A DNA stretch of 22,851 nucleotides from an uncultured Bacilli bacterium (GTDB lineage Bacteria; Bacillota_I; Bacilli_A; RF39; UBA660). Positions 8,087 to 15,484 of this stretch are shown piece by piece. A program made the translations under genes and the position numbers. Where the stretch lies: contig CAKPAK010000017.1 in NCBI GenBank assembly GCA_934132915.1, positions 1 through 22,851 on the forward strand, written 5' to 3'. Position 1 is the stretch's first letter. Every line of letters begins with the position of its first letter. Under the pieces are notes generated by a model. That model was not told where the DNA came from. It searched no databases and saw only the letters and a program-made list of their open reading frames with translations.

Positions 8087-8790
8087 GATACGTTTTCTAA
8101 ATTCGCCATGACGATTTCTAAAACTTCATTATGAATATCTTCTATTTTTCTCATTTGATGATCAACCACACATTCTACCATTTTAAAATGATATAATGCT
8201 TTTAGTTCTAAGTAGGTCTGTTCGGCTCTTTTTAAGTATTTTTTGTCTTTTTCAATTTGATCAGGTAAAAAGGCACGTTTTTCTTGAAGGTCTATTGTTA
8301 CTTGAAAAGGAACATAAAGAAAAATAACTAAATCTGGTTTGGGTAAATTTAAAATATCAAATTCAAGGGTTTCTATTTTTTTGAAAAATTGAAATCTTTC
8401 TTCTTGATGAAGAAATTTTCCTCCTTGATGGGCCATATTGGAAAATGTATAGCGATCTAAAATTACGTTTGTTCCGCTTTCTAATAATTTTTCAATTTCA
8501 GCCATGTTATATCTTCTATCGGCGGCATAATAAAGAGCAGAAACGAGACCATCGACATTGCTTGCTCCTTCCTTAAACCAGCCCGTTTTGGTTGTTAAAT
8601 AATCTTGACATAACTCTTCTTTTCCTAAATAACAAGTACCAATAATTCTTCCGGTTGGGGTTTGATAATTGGGAAAAGATAATTTTTTACTGGGGATGTT
8701 TTTTTGATTTAAAGTCCTTTCTAAGTATTTTGCTTGGGTTTCTTTTCCTGAACAATCGTTTCCTTCTAATACAATTAATTTTCCTCGCAT
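8083..8790 (-). CDS. tmk: Thymidylate kinase (dTMP kinase)
   Basis: A 235-residue enzyme that phosphorylates dTMP to dTDP in dTTP synthesis. The P-loop is GNDCSGKETQ (residues 10-19), where Glu replaces the usual Ser/Thr after the lysine and Thr follows, a variant I associate with a clostridial-type branch. Other family elements: FPNYQTPTGRIIG (39-51, substrate loop), LYYAADRRYN, and DRYTFSNMAHQGGK near 115, the DR-(Y/H) motif that contacts dTMP. Length is slightly above the usual 205-215. ATG 8790 follows AAAGGA. It overlaps the downstream GT-C-like gene by 4 nt. The same family also contains dGMP- or CMP-accepting relatives, but dTMP is the best call. Confidence 0.88.
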   Translation of the reverse strand: MRGKLIVLEGNDCSGKETQAKYLERTLNQKNIPSKKLSFPNYQTPTGRIIGTCYLGKEELCQDYLTTKTGWFKEGASNVDGLVSALYYAADRRYNMAEIEKLLESGTNVILDRYTFSNMAHQGGKFLHQEERFQFFKKIETLEFDILNLPKPDLVIFLYVPFQVTIDLQEKRAFLPDQIEKDKKYLKRAEQTYLELKALYHFKMVECVVDHQMRKIEDIHNEVLEIVMANLENVS

Positions 8791-8870
8791 ATCTCTCTAT
8801 CCTTTCTTTTTATAGAATACCATAAAATGGAATAGAATTTATTTAAATTAACTAGGAGGATAAATATTGG

Positions 8871-8899
8871 TTGGCAAAGAGGGAAAAAAATGGTATACT
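8871..8899 (+). promoter_or_regulatory. Promoter for the PF06541 gene
   Basis: TTGGCA (8871-8876) and TATACT (8894-8899) with a 17-nt spacer. Transcription would start near 8906, so the upstream TTG at 8871 cannot be the start codon, and the ATG at 8922 behind AAAGGAG is. Confidence 0.85.
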
Positions 8900-8921
8900 T
8901 TACCATGTAAAGGAGAAAAAC

Positions 8922-9641
8922 ATGGATTATATTCAAACTTTTTTTTACTATTTTTTGATTTTTTTTGCGTATTCGGTGATTGGATGGTTAGTAGAATCTT
9001 TCTTTGTTAGTGTTCGTTCAAAGCCGATTCGATTTGTTAATCGGGGCTTTTTAATTGGGCCTTATTGTCCTATTTATGGCTGTGGTTCTCTGGGAATGAT
9101 TTTGTACTTAGAACAGTATAAAGATAATGTGGTTACTGTATTTTTACTTGGGGTTGTACTTTGTTCTGTTTTGGAATACTTTACGAGTTATATTATGGAA
9201 AAATTATTTAAAACCAGGTTATGGGATTATAGTGAAAAAAAATTTCAGTTAAATGGACGAATTTGTGGAGAGAATGCACTTTTATTTGGTTTAGGTGGCG
9301 TTGGAATTATTTACTTGGTGCATCCTTTTTTAAATGGAATTTTAAACCGAATGAATGAAAAAATATTACTTATTCTTTCGATTGTTTTGTTTATTATTTT
9401 TGTTGCGGATACGATTGTTTCTCTTAATATTATGAATCGTTTTAAAAAGACTCTTTCTAATATTGAGTTAAAGAAGGATTCTACGTTAGAATTTAAGAAA
9501 ATGGTTAGTGAAAAAATTAATGAGGGACATCGAATTTTTCAAAAAAGATTACTTAAAGCTTTTCCTCAAATTGATGTTAAGCCTTTCATGAATTTCACTA
9601 GAGAAATCAAAGGATTAAAAGGAATTCTAAGAAAAAAATAG
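8922..9641 (+). CDS. PF06541-type membrane protein (putative ABC permease CmpB-like)
   Basis: A 239-residue integral membrane protein of the family labelled putative ABC-transporter permease. Its true function is not established, and no ATPase gene is adjacent. Family features are visible: FAYSVIGWLVESFF in the first membrane segment (about residues 8-26), RFVNRGFLIGPYCPIYGCG in the first loop, LEYFTSYIMEKLF, and LWDYSEKKFQLNGRICGEN before further membrane segments. The C-terminal 60 residues are a charged, cytoplasmic helix. ATG 8922 has AAAGGAG 7 nt upstream and lies just downstream of a strong promoter. The longer open frame from 8871 begins inside the -35 element. The last codons form one arm of a terminator shared with the convergent DUF368 gene. 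Confidence 0.85.
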   Translation: MDYIQTFFYYFLIFFAYSVIGWLVESFFVSVRSKPIRFVNRGFLIGPYCPIYGCGSLGMILYLEQYKDNVVTVFLLGVVLCSVLEYFTSYIMEKLFKTRLWDYSEKKFQLNGRICGENALLFGLGGVGIIYLVHPFLNGILNRMNEKILLILSIVLFIIFVADTIVSLNIMNRFKKTLSNIELKKDSTLEFKKMVSEKINEGHRIFQKRLLKAFPQIDVKPFMNFTREIKGLKGILRKK

Positions 9642-9651
9642 AATTCCTTTT
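9617..9651. terminator. Bidirectional terminator inside both convergent coding ends
   Basis: AAAAGGAATTCTA (9617-9629) is a perfect inverted repeat of 9639-9651, giving a 13-bp stem with a 9-nt loop and A/T ends on both strands. The + gene's stop (TAG 9639-9641) is in the right arm, and the - gene's stop codon (9650-9652) overlaps its outer edge. Confidence 0.85.
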
Positions 9652-10459
9652 AATTGAGTTTACGTCCTATTTGAAAAGAGATAGCAAAGAGAAAAATACT
9701 TCCTATTCGTTTGAATAGACTGGCTTTGATGGTTAGGGTGTTTAAAAAGAGTTTTATTGTCGTTACGAACATGATTCCTAAAATTACACTAAAAGTTTGT
9801 GATTTTCTTTTTTGAAAGAGAATTTGCATCCATATCGTTAAGAAAATGATTCCCATTAAAAAACTGATACTAAAGGGAATGAGAAGATAAAGATTCCTCT
9901 TTAATAAAGAGAAATTAAAGAGGCTTCCTAAAACTTTTAGGTATGTTTGATAGGTTCCTAAGTGCATTAATAGGGCGGTGGCACTAATTCCTGGAATAAT
10001 GGTTCCTACAGCTTCCGCAAAACCAGATAGGATCCAAATGGGAATATCTCCAGAAGTATTTTTTAGTTCATATAACTGTCTAGAAAAAGCGAAAGAAATC
10101 AGTAGCAAGAATCCGACTGTTCCTAGAACATAAGGATAATATTTTCTTAAGTTTGCCTGTGTTTTTATCCTTGGTATTCCCCCAGCGATTAGGCCAATAA
10201 GAATCATTTTAGTATAAAGTGGATAGTTATTGAAAAAGAAAAAAATAATGTTGCTAAATAGCATTATCCCAGAGATGATACCTAGACTAAGTGTCGTTAA
10301 AAATAAAAAGTTTTTCTTGGGATTCAAAAAGAAGGTGGTAATTGCTTCAATGGCTTTATCATAAAGATTGAAACTAATCATTAGCATAGCCCCACTGAAA
10401 CCAGGAATAATTTTGGCAATTCCAATTAGGATACCTTTGATGAATAATTGTGCTCTCAT
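9650..10459 (-). CDS. DUF368 family polyprenyl-phosphate translocase (PopT-like)
   Basis: A 269-residue, highly hydrophobic protein with about eight membrane segments. DUF368 proteins (PopT) have been shown to return undecaprenyl phosphate, the lipid carrier for wall sugars, across the membrane. The two symmetric re-entrant signatures are both present: GIAKIIPGFSGAMLM near residues 13-27 and AVGTIIPGISATALL near 150-164. The usual Asp in the first motif is not obvious. No Shine-Dalgarno site precedes ATG 10459, and a TATAAT lies only 5 nt upstream, so the mRNA may be leaderless. No later in-frame start would keep the first signature. It shares its terminator with the convergent PF06541 gene and its upstream region with the divergent NlpC/P60 gene. 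Confidence 0.85.
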   Translation of the reverse strand: MRAQLFIKGILIGIAKIIPGFSGAMLMISFNLYDKAIEAITTFFLNPKKNFLFLTTLSLGIISGIMLFSNIIFFFFNNYPLYTKMILIGLIAGGIPRIKTQANLRKYYPYVLGTVGFLLLISFAFSRQLYELKNTSGDIPIWILSGFAEAVGTIIPGISATALLMHLGTYQTYLKVLGSLFNFSLLKRNLYLLIPFSISFLMGIIFLTIWMQILFQKRKSQTFSVILGIMFVTTIKLFLNTLTIKASLFKRIGSIFLFAISFQIGRKLN

Positions 10460-10464
10460 GCTTT

Positions 10465-10470
10465 ATTATA
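10465..10470 (-). promoter_or_regulatory. -10 element abutting the DUF368 start codon
   Basis: TATAAT on the minus strand ends 5 nt before the ATG, placing the predicted transcription start at or within one or two bases of the start codon. No good -35 is visible (only 2-3 of 6 bases match), so the call is moderate. Confidence 0.45.
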
Positions 10471-10522
10471 TGTCTAATTTCTTTTTTTAGAATCCGTGCA
10501 TAAAATAAAATGGGAGGTTTAA

Positions 10523-11020
10523 ATGAAAGAATTATATCAAAAGAATATTGTTGATTTTTTAATGACCCAGTTAGGAAAACCTTATGTTTGGGGAGATCGT
10601 GGCCCCGATAGTTTCGATTGTTCTGGGCTTACCTTTTATACTTTTATGGAATTATTTGATTTAGATATTGAAAGAGGTGGCTATGGTGTTGGAGATACGA
10701 CGAAGCAAATGACTAGTTCAGTGGGAAATCTTGTTCAATATAAGGAAGATGATTTGAAGAAAAAGAAGTATATTCAGGAAATTAATATTGGTGATTTACT
10801 CTTTTTTCATCGACAATCGTTAGAAGAATCTTGTCCGACACCAAATAACCGATACCCTGGTCATGTTGGAATTTATATTGGGGAAAATCAATTTATTCAT
10901 GCATCTTCTAAGGAAGAAAAGGTTGTGATTTCTTCTTTGGATGAGGAATGGATAAAATGTTTAGTTGGTTGTAAAAATATATTAGATACTATTATTTTGA
11001 AGAAAGATCTTTCTCTTTAA
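10523..11020 (+). CDS. NlpC/P60-family cysteine peptidase without signal peptide
   Basis: A 165-residue protein made almost entirely of one NlpC/P60 domain. These enzymes usually cut peptide stems of peptidoglycan. GKPYVWGDRGPDSFDCSGL holds the catalytic C33, PGHVGIYIG holds H114, and FIHAS (H126) supplies the third polar residue. The 165 residues contain no signal peptide, membrane anchor or wall-binding repeat, so as written it is cytoplasmic, or exported by an unknown route such as lysis. The insert between the catalytic Cys and His is long and charged. The start (ATG 10523) follows GGGAGG. An upstream TAAAAT (10501-10506) may be its -10. Phage-tail or amidase-like relatives with this domain are alternatives, but no phage genes are nearby. 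Confidence 0.85.
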   Translation: MKELYQKNIVDFLMTQLGKPYVWGDRGPDSFDCSGLTFYTFMELFDLDIERGGYGVGDTTKQMTSSVGNLVQYKEDDLKKKKYIQEINIGDLLFFHRQSLEESCPTPNNRYPGHVGIYIGENQFIHASSKEEKVVISSLDEEWIKCLVGCKNILDTIILKKDLSL

Positions 11021-11053
11021 TATTGGGTGTTTTAAGCTAAATTTTTTCTACAC

Positions 11054-11118
11054 AAAAAAAATAAGGCAACGATGGAAGAAGTGTCTAATTCTTCGAAAGA
11101 GATCGTTTGCCTTTTTTC
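11054..11118. terminator. Long bidirectional hairpin terminator
   Basis: AAGGCA-ACGAT (11063-11073) pairs with ATCGT-TTGCCTT (11102-11112) with a one-base bulge. An inner stem, GAAGAA with TTCTTC, extends it. A-tracts lie before it and T-tracts after it, so it can end both the + NlpC/P60 gene and the convergent - gene at 11174. Confidence 0.8.
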
Positions 11119-11173
11119 TTTTGTTCCTGATGAAAAAACTTATCTTTTTTCTCTTTGTGATAATCTTCTATTC

Positions 11174-11959
11174 TTATACTTGATTACTACTTCCCTTGGA
11201 TTCTTCTTTGGTATTCGTAGAGTCTGCCTCTTTAGAAATTTTATCACTAAGTGTAATTAAATCCTGATATAGGGTATTATATTGATCAACAAGTTCATTC
11301 GTACGAAAATAAATTTGGTTGTTGGAAATTTCCCAAGTGCTGTTATTGGCTTTTAGAAAATCAAGAATTTCTTTTATTTTTTCTAAAAAAGCATTGGTAT
11401 CATTTGAAAGAGTTAACATGGCTTCTTTTAGTTTTTGGAACTCTTTTAGATCTTCTTTTGTGTACATCAATTCTATGAATAAATCATAATAGTAATCATC
11501 CACTTTTTCTTTATCAATTAAAGATTGAATGGTTTTTTCTTCACATAAATTGGCAATTTTATTCATTGAATCTACACTACTGGTTCTGGCTTCTTCTAAT
11601 ATTTTGTAACTATTTGTAAAATTTGGTCTTTCTTTTGCTAAAGTATTTGGGGATAATATCTCGATAAATTCTTGATTATTCAATGATTGACTTAATTTTT
11701 TTACGTTGTTCGATAATTCTTTATAATATTTTTTGATGGCTTCTTCTACATAGGCATAATCGCCTGTTGTTTTCACTTCAATAGAAAAATCATCTTTTGT
11801 TAAATCTTTATTGGAAAGATTGACGATTTCTTGTTTTAATAAATCTTCTTGTTTTAAGTCTTCAACAACTAAGTAAGCAAAGAAAGCAATCAATGCAACT
11901 AATAGGATGCCAAACCCCAGTAGAATTTTTTTCCATTTTCCATTTTTTTTCTTCTCCAT
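11174..11959 (-). CDS. Membrane-anchored helical protein, unknown function
   Basis: A 261-residue protein I do not recognise. A basic start (MEKKKNGKWKK) and a hydrophobic segment at about residues 12-31 predict a signal anchor with the remaining 230 residues outside the cell. That region is charged and mostly helical, with one internal Cys, and ends in a Ser/Thr/Glu-rich tail. No enzymatic motif or wall-binding repeat is seen. The start is ATG 11959 behind AAAGGAGTG. A longer open frame reaches 11992, but that falls between the -35 and -10 of the promoter. It is a single-gene unit bounded by its own promoter and the long bidirectional terminator. Confidence 0.75.
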   Translation of the reverse strand: MEKKKNGKWKKILLGFGILLVALIAFFAYLVVEDLKQEDLLKQEIVNLSNKDLTKDDFSIEVKTTGDYAYVEEAIKKYYKELSNNVKKLSQSLNNQEFIEILSPNTLAKERPNFTNSYKILEEARTSSVDSMNKIANLCEEKTIQSLIDKEKVDDYYYDLFIELMYTKEDLKEFQKLKEAMLTLSNDTNAFLEKIKEILDFLKANNSTWEISNNQIYFRTNELVDQYNTLYQDLITLSDKISKEADSTNTKEESKGSSNQV

Positions 11960-11982
11960 TTTTTTCACTCCTTTATGGCATA

Positions 11983-12011
11983 AGTATATCATTTTTTAGA
12001 TTCCTTGTCTA
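11983..12011 (-). promoter_or_regulatory. Promoter for the membrane-anchored helical protein
   Basis: On the minus strand TAGACA (12011-12006, 5 of 6) and TATACT (11988-11983) with a 17-nt spacer. It fixes the start codon at 11959. Confidence 0.8.
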
Positions 12012-12068
12012 TTCTATTTTTTTTCGTTTTGTCTAATTCTTTTTAAATTTCCAAAAGAAAATCATGAT

Positions 12069-12098
12069 AAAAATCACACCTAAATAGATGTGATTTTT
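12069..12098 (-). terminator. Intrinsic terminator after rseP
   Basis: AAAAATCACA (12069-12078) pairs with TGTGATTTTT (12089-12098). The minus transcript ends in a T-run, 20 nt after the rseP stop. Confidence 0.8.
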
Positions 12099-12118
12099 TA
12101 GTTAATGAAATAATTTTT

Positions 12119-13171
12119 TTAATGAAACAACTTTATAACATCATGACAAGTTACATAAATCATTAATAAAATTAAACAAATAAACCCTATTCCCGTGATG
12201 GTTGCTTCGACGTTGTTAGAAACTGGTTTTCTGCGAATTTTTTCAATGAGTAGGAATAAAATATGTCCTCCATCAAAAGCTGGGAAAGGAATTAGGTTAA
12301 TAACGCCTACATTAATGCTTAAATAAGCTAATAAGTAAAGTAAACTAGAAATTCCATATTGTGCTTGTTCATCGACCACTTCATAAATTCCAACGGGACC
12401 AGATAAATCATTTACTCCTAATTTTCCAGTAAATAGATATTTTAAAGTCGTTCCCATTGAAGAAATAATATCTTTTGTTTCTAGAACTGCATACTTTGCA
12501 CTTCCAACAAATCCTTTCATTTTTACTGTTTTGCTATTTACCCCATAAACATAAGTTTCTTTTTTCTCTTTATCTAATTCTTTCTTTGGGGATACTTTTA
12601 TTGTTTTTATTTTGCCACTGGTGTCTTTTACTTTAAAGCGTAAGGTAGCGCCTTCTTTAGAGGTTGCGATTTTGAGTCTTGCCTGTGTCCAAGTATTTAC
12701 CTTTTCGCCATTTACGGCTAAAAGGGTATCTCCATTTCGAAGTCCAGCTTGATAAGCGGGGTAGTCTGTTGGTAATTTATCGACTTGTAATGTGGTTAGG
12801 GTTCCATGAAAAAGGAGACACATGATAAATAAGGTAACAATGGCTAATAGCATATTAAATCCTGGCCCCATGAAAAAGATTAAAAATCTTTGCCAAAAAC
12901 CTTTTTTATAAAGTTTTTTTTCTAATGGAACTTCTTTATCTCCATCTTCTCCCTCTTCTCCGGCTAATCGAACAAAGCCACCAATAGGAAACATTCTAAT
13001 ATTATATTCTGTTTCACTGTTTTTGGGTTTTTTAGAGAAGATTTTTTTCCCCATTCCTATTGAATATTCATACACATAGACATTAAATAATTTAGCAAAT
13101 AGGAAATGTCCTAATTCGTGAATTAAGACAATTGTTCCTAAAATAATAATAAATAAAACAAAACTTAACAT
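12119..13171 (-). CDS. rseP: RseP/RasP site-2 intramembrane zinc metalloprotease
   Basis: A 350-residue membrane protease (peptidase family M50) that cuts membrane-bound anti-sigma factors and leftover signal peptides within the membrane. HELGH (18-22) supplies two zinc ligands and the catalytic Glu. NLIPFPAFDGG (292-302) carries D300, the third ligand, with FPAFDGG in place of the commoner PxPxLDGG. A PDZ domain lies at about 125-195 (AYQAGLRNGDTLLAVNGEKV). The membrane segments are near 1-25, 95-122, 275-300 and 322-342. ATG 13171 has AAAGGAGGG upstream. It follows cdsA by 12 nt, as in the conserved cdsA-rseP order, although the dxr gene often found between them is absent. No anti-sigma factor is recognisable in the window. 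Confidence 0.95.
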   Translation of the reverse strand: MLSFVLFIIILGTIVLIHELGHFLFAKLFNVYVYEYSIGMGKKIFSKKPKNSETEYNIRMFPIGGFVRLAGEEGEDGDKEVPLEKKLYKKGFWQRFLIFFMGPGFNMLLAIVTLFIMCLLFHGTLTTLQVDKLPTDYPAYQAGLRNGDTLLAVNGEKVNTWTQARLKIATSKEGATLRFKVKDTSGKIKTIKVSPKKELDKEKKETYVYGVNSKTVKMKGFVGSAKYAVLETKDIISSMGTTLKYLFTGKLGVNDLSGPVGIYEVVDEQAQYGISSLLYLLAYLSINVGVINLIPFPAFDGGHILFLLIEKIRRKPVSNNVEATITGIGFICLILLMIYVTCHDVIKLFH

Positions 13172-13183
13172 AAATTCCCTCCT

Positions 13184-13969
13184 TTAAAGAATTGATACAA
13201 TAATACTTAGTCCAAGGGATACAAATAAAACGCTATCAAAACGATCTAATATTCCGCCATGTCCAGGAATTAAATTGGAATAATCCTTTTTATGAAAATA
13301 TCTTTTAATGCTACTCATGACTAAATCGCCAATTTCCGATAAAAGTGTTAGGATTAAACAAATAAAAATCATTTCTGTTGTGCCAACGCCACCGATGGCT
13401 AAGTTGTAATAAACGGTGCCAATTAATACACCCATAATGGTTCCGATAATGCTTCCTTCAATTGTTTTATTGGGAGAAATTTCCGTTAGAGGGTGTTTGC
13501 CAATTAGGTTGCCTCCAATGTAGGCATAGGTATCTGTTGTAAAGGCAATTAAGAAAATCAAGATACATTTGTAAATATCCATTTTGGCCATAAAAGCAAT
13601 ATTGTGAAAACTAAATCCAAGAAAGAAAATGGAGCCCATAATATAGAATGCATCATTAATATTATATGTATCATAATCCCGGTAAAATACAACGGGAATA
13701 CTGAGTGCTAAAATGGGCAATATCACTAAAATATTATTATCAATGGTAAAGAAAATATCATTTAAGACTAAGAAAATGAGGCTAAAGTAACCTAATAATT
13801 GTATCATAGCGATATTTTGTTTTCTTTTTTCATACTTAATTTGAAATAATTCATAGTAACCAAAAATTGACGCTAATAACATGACTAGGCTAAAAACTTT
13901 ATACCCAAAAAAGACAGCGCCGACTAAAATGATTAATAAAACAACAGCACTTAATGTTCGTTTTTTCAT
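13184..13969 (-). CDS. cdsA: Phosphatidate cytidylyltransferase
   Basis: CdsA joins CTP and phosphatidic acid to make CDP-diacylglycerol, the precursor of membrane phospholipids. The 261-residue protein has about seven or eight membrane segments and the full family signature near its end: SSIKR, then KD, PGHGG (235-239) and DRFD (242-245). The start is ATG 13969 (MKKRTLSAVV). A longer open frame from 14020 begins in the -35 of a TTGAAT-17-TATAAT promoter and would add residues not usual for the family. The GGAAGTG ribosome site lies slightly far upstream. It is followed directly by rseP and terminated after it. Confidence 0.93.
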   Translation of the reverse strand: MKKRTLSAVVLLIILVGAVFFGYKVFSLVMLLASIFGYYELFQIKYEKRKQNIAMIQLLGYFSLIFLVLNDIFFTIDNNILVILPILALSIPVVFYRDYDTYNINDAFYIMGSIFFLGFSFHNIAFMAKMDIYKCILIFLIAFTTDTYAYIGGNLIGKHPLTEISPNKTIEGSIIGTIMGVLIGTVYYNLAIGGVGTTEMIFICLILTLLSEIGDLVMSSIKRYFHKKDYSNLIPGHGGILDRFDSVLFVSLGLSIIVSIL

Positions 13970-13991
13970 CTTTACACTTCCTTCTGTCTTA

Positions 13992-14020
13992 ATTATATAA
14001 TAAAATATTGGGATATTCAA
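13992..14020 (-). promoter_or_regulatory. Promoter for cdsA-rseP
   Basis: On the minus strand TTGAAT (14020-14015) and TATAAT (13997-13992) with a 17-nt spacer. It lets cdsA-rseP be transcribed independently of mtaB. Confidence 0.75.
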
Positions 14021-14075
14021 TAAAATTTATTGGAATTTACTTTTACTGTACACTTTTTAAGGGATGGAAAATACT

Positions 14076-15374
14076 TCATGATTCTTTTTCATCTTGAGCG
14101 ATTACTTCGCCAAAGACTTTATTTTCTTCGTCAATTTTCGTAATTTTTACTTGAACGCTAGTATTATTTTTTACCTTTTCAACAACAGATACTTGAATAT
14201 AGTTTGTTGTTAAGACGTTTACTTTTCCTTCTTTTGTTTTTTCACTTAATCCAGGAAGAGTTTTATTTAAGTATTTTTCGTAATAGGCATGCTCTAGTTG
14301 ATCTGATAATTTTAAAATTTCTTTTACTCGTCTTTTTTTGACTAAGCCATCCACTTGATTTTCCATTGTACTGGCTGGAGTACCTTCACGGCTCGAGTAA
14401 GGAAAGGTATGAATTTTTGTAAATTTAATTTGGGTTAAAGTTGCTTTTGTCTTTTGAAAATCTTCTTCTGTTTCGCCGGGGAATCCTACGATTAGGTCTG
14501 TTGTTATGGAAATATCTGGATCAATCTCACGAATCTTGGTAATTTTTTCCATAAATTCCTGAACGGTATAATGTCGATTCATCAATTTTAAAATTCGATC
14601 ACACCCACTTTGAAGAGGAATGTGAAGGTGTCTTGCCATTATTGGGGATGTTTTCATTAAGTCTAGTATTCCCTCTGTTACTTCATTTACTTCAATTGAA
14701 GAAAGGCGTAAGCGATAAAGATTAGGGATTTCTATTAACCTGCGAAGTAGTTTTTCTAAATTCATATTTTCTAAATCTTGACCATAGCGTCCTGTATGAA
14801 TTCCAGTTAAAACAACTTCTTTATAGCCACTTTCAACTAATTGGCATACTTCGGATACGACTTGATTAAATTCTTTGCTTCGGGCTTTTCCTCTTGCGTA
14901 AGGGATAATACAGTAACTACAAAAAGCATTACATCCATCTTGAATTTTAACAAAAGCTCTTGTATGATTCTCAAAATGATGAATCATCATGGATTCAAAT
15001 AAAGAATTTTCGCGAATGGGATATAACTTTTTGATTGGGGTATTTTTTTCTTGATATTCCTCTAAATATTCTAGAATTTTACTTTTATCTTGGGAGCCAA
15101 TAATAATATCGGCTTCTATTTCGTCAGCATGGGTCTGGCTGTAACATCCCATCACGACGATAATGGCTTTTTCATTTCTCTTTTTGGCTTGATGAATCAT
15201 TTTTCTAGATTTTCTATCACTTTCGTTTGTTACACTACAAGTATTAATTATATAAATATCGGCTAGATCGGTAAAGGGAACAATGGTATAGCCATGATTT
15301 TTTAGTAATTCTTCCATATATTCACTTTCATAAATATTGACCTTACAGCCTAAGGTATAAATTGCTACTGTCAT
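14076..15374 (-). CDS. mtaB: tRNA t6A37 methylthiotransferase
   Basis: MtaB is a radical-SAM enzyme that adds a methylthio group to t6A at position 37 of tRNAs reading ANN codons. The 432-residue protein has the three parts of the family. An N-terminal domain has C10, C46 and C77 for one iron-sulfur cluster. The radical-SAM core has CNAFCSYC (C148, C152, C155), and a C-terminal TRAM domain spans about 370-430. Other typical segments are LTGIHTGRYG, RLRLSSIE, HLHIPLQSG and TDLIVGFPGETEEDF. The start ATG 15374 follows AAAGGAG and a strong promoter. RimO and MiaB are related, but the sequence pattern and tLGCKVN-type start favour MtaB. Confidence 0.93.
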   Translation of the reverse strand: MTVAIYTLGCKVNIYESEYMEELLKNHGYTIVPFTDLADIYIINTCSVTNESDRKSRKMIHQAKKRNEKAIIVVMGCYSQTHADEIEADIIIGSQDKSKILEYLEEYQEKNTPIKKLYPIRENSLFESMMIHHFENHTRAFVKIQDGCNAFCSYCIIPYARGKARSKEFNQVVSEVCQLVESGYKEVVLTGIHTGRYGQDLENMNLEKLLRRLIEIPNLYRLRLSSIEVNEVTEGILDLMKTSPIMARHLHIPLQSGCDRILKLMNRHYTVQEFMEKITKIREIDPDISITTDLIVGFPGETEEDFQKTKATLTQIKFTKIHTFPYSSREGTPASTMENQVDGLVKKRRVKEILKLSDQLEHAYYEKYLNKTLPGLSEKTKEGKVNVLTTNYIQVSVVEKVKNNTSVQVKITKIDEENKVFGEVIAQDEKES

Positions 15375-15407
15375 TTCTTTACTCCTTTCAGTTTTTTAAC
15401 GAAACAA

Positions 15408-15436
15408 ATTATAACATATCTCTTTTTAAAATACAA
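15408..15436 (-). promoter_or_regulatory. Promoter for mtaB
   Basis: On the minus strand TATAAT (15413-15408) with an upstream TGT, an extended -10, and TTGTAT (15436-15431) at 17 nt. Confidence 0.8.
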
Positions 15437-15484
15437 ATTGCTTATAGAGAATCTTTTTTCATTTCGTTGATTTGCTATTTTTCG

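Noticed and set aside
8871..8921. N-terminal extension of the PF06541 gene from TTG 8871
   Set aside because: TTG 8871 is the first base of a consensus -35 element. The ATG at 8922 has the proper ribosome site.
11960..11992. Longer start of the membrane-anchored helical protein
   Set aside because: It would begin between the -35 and -10 of its promoter. The ATG at 11959 has AAAGGAGTG.
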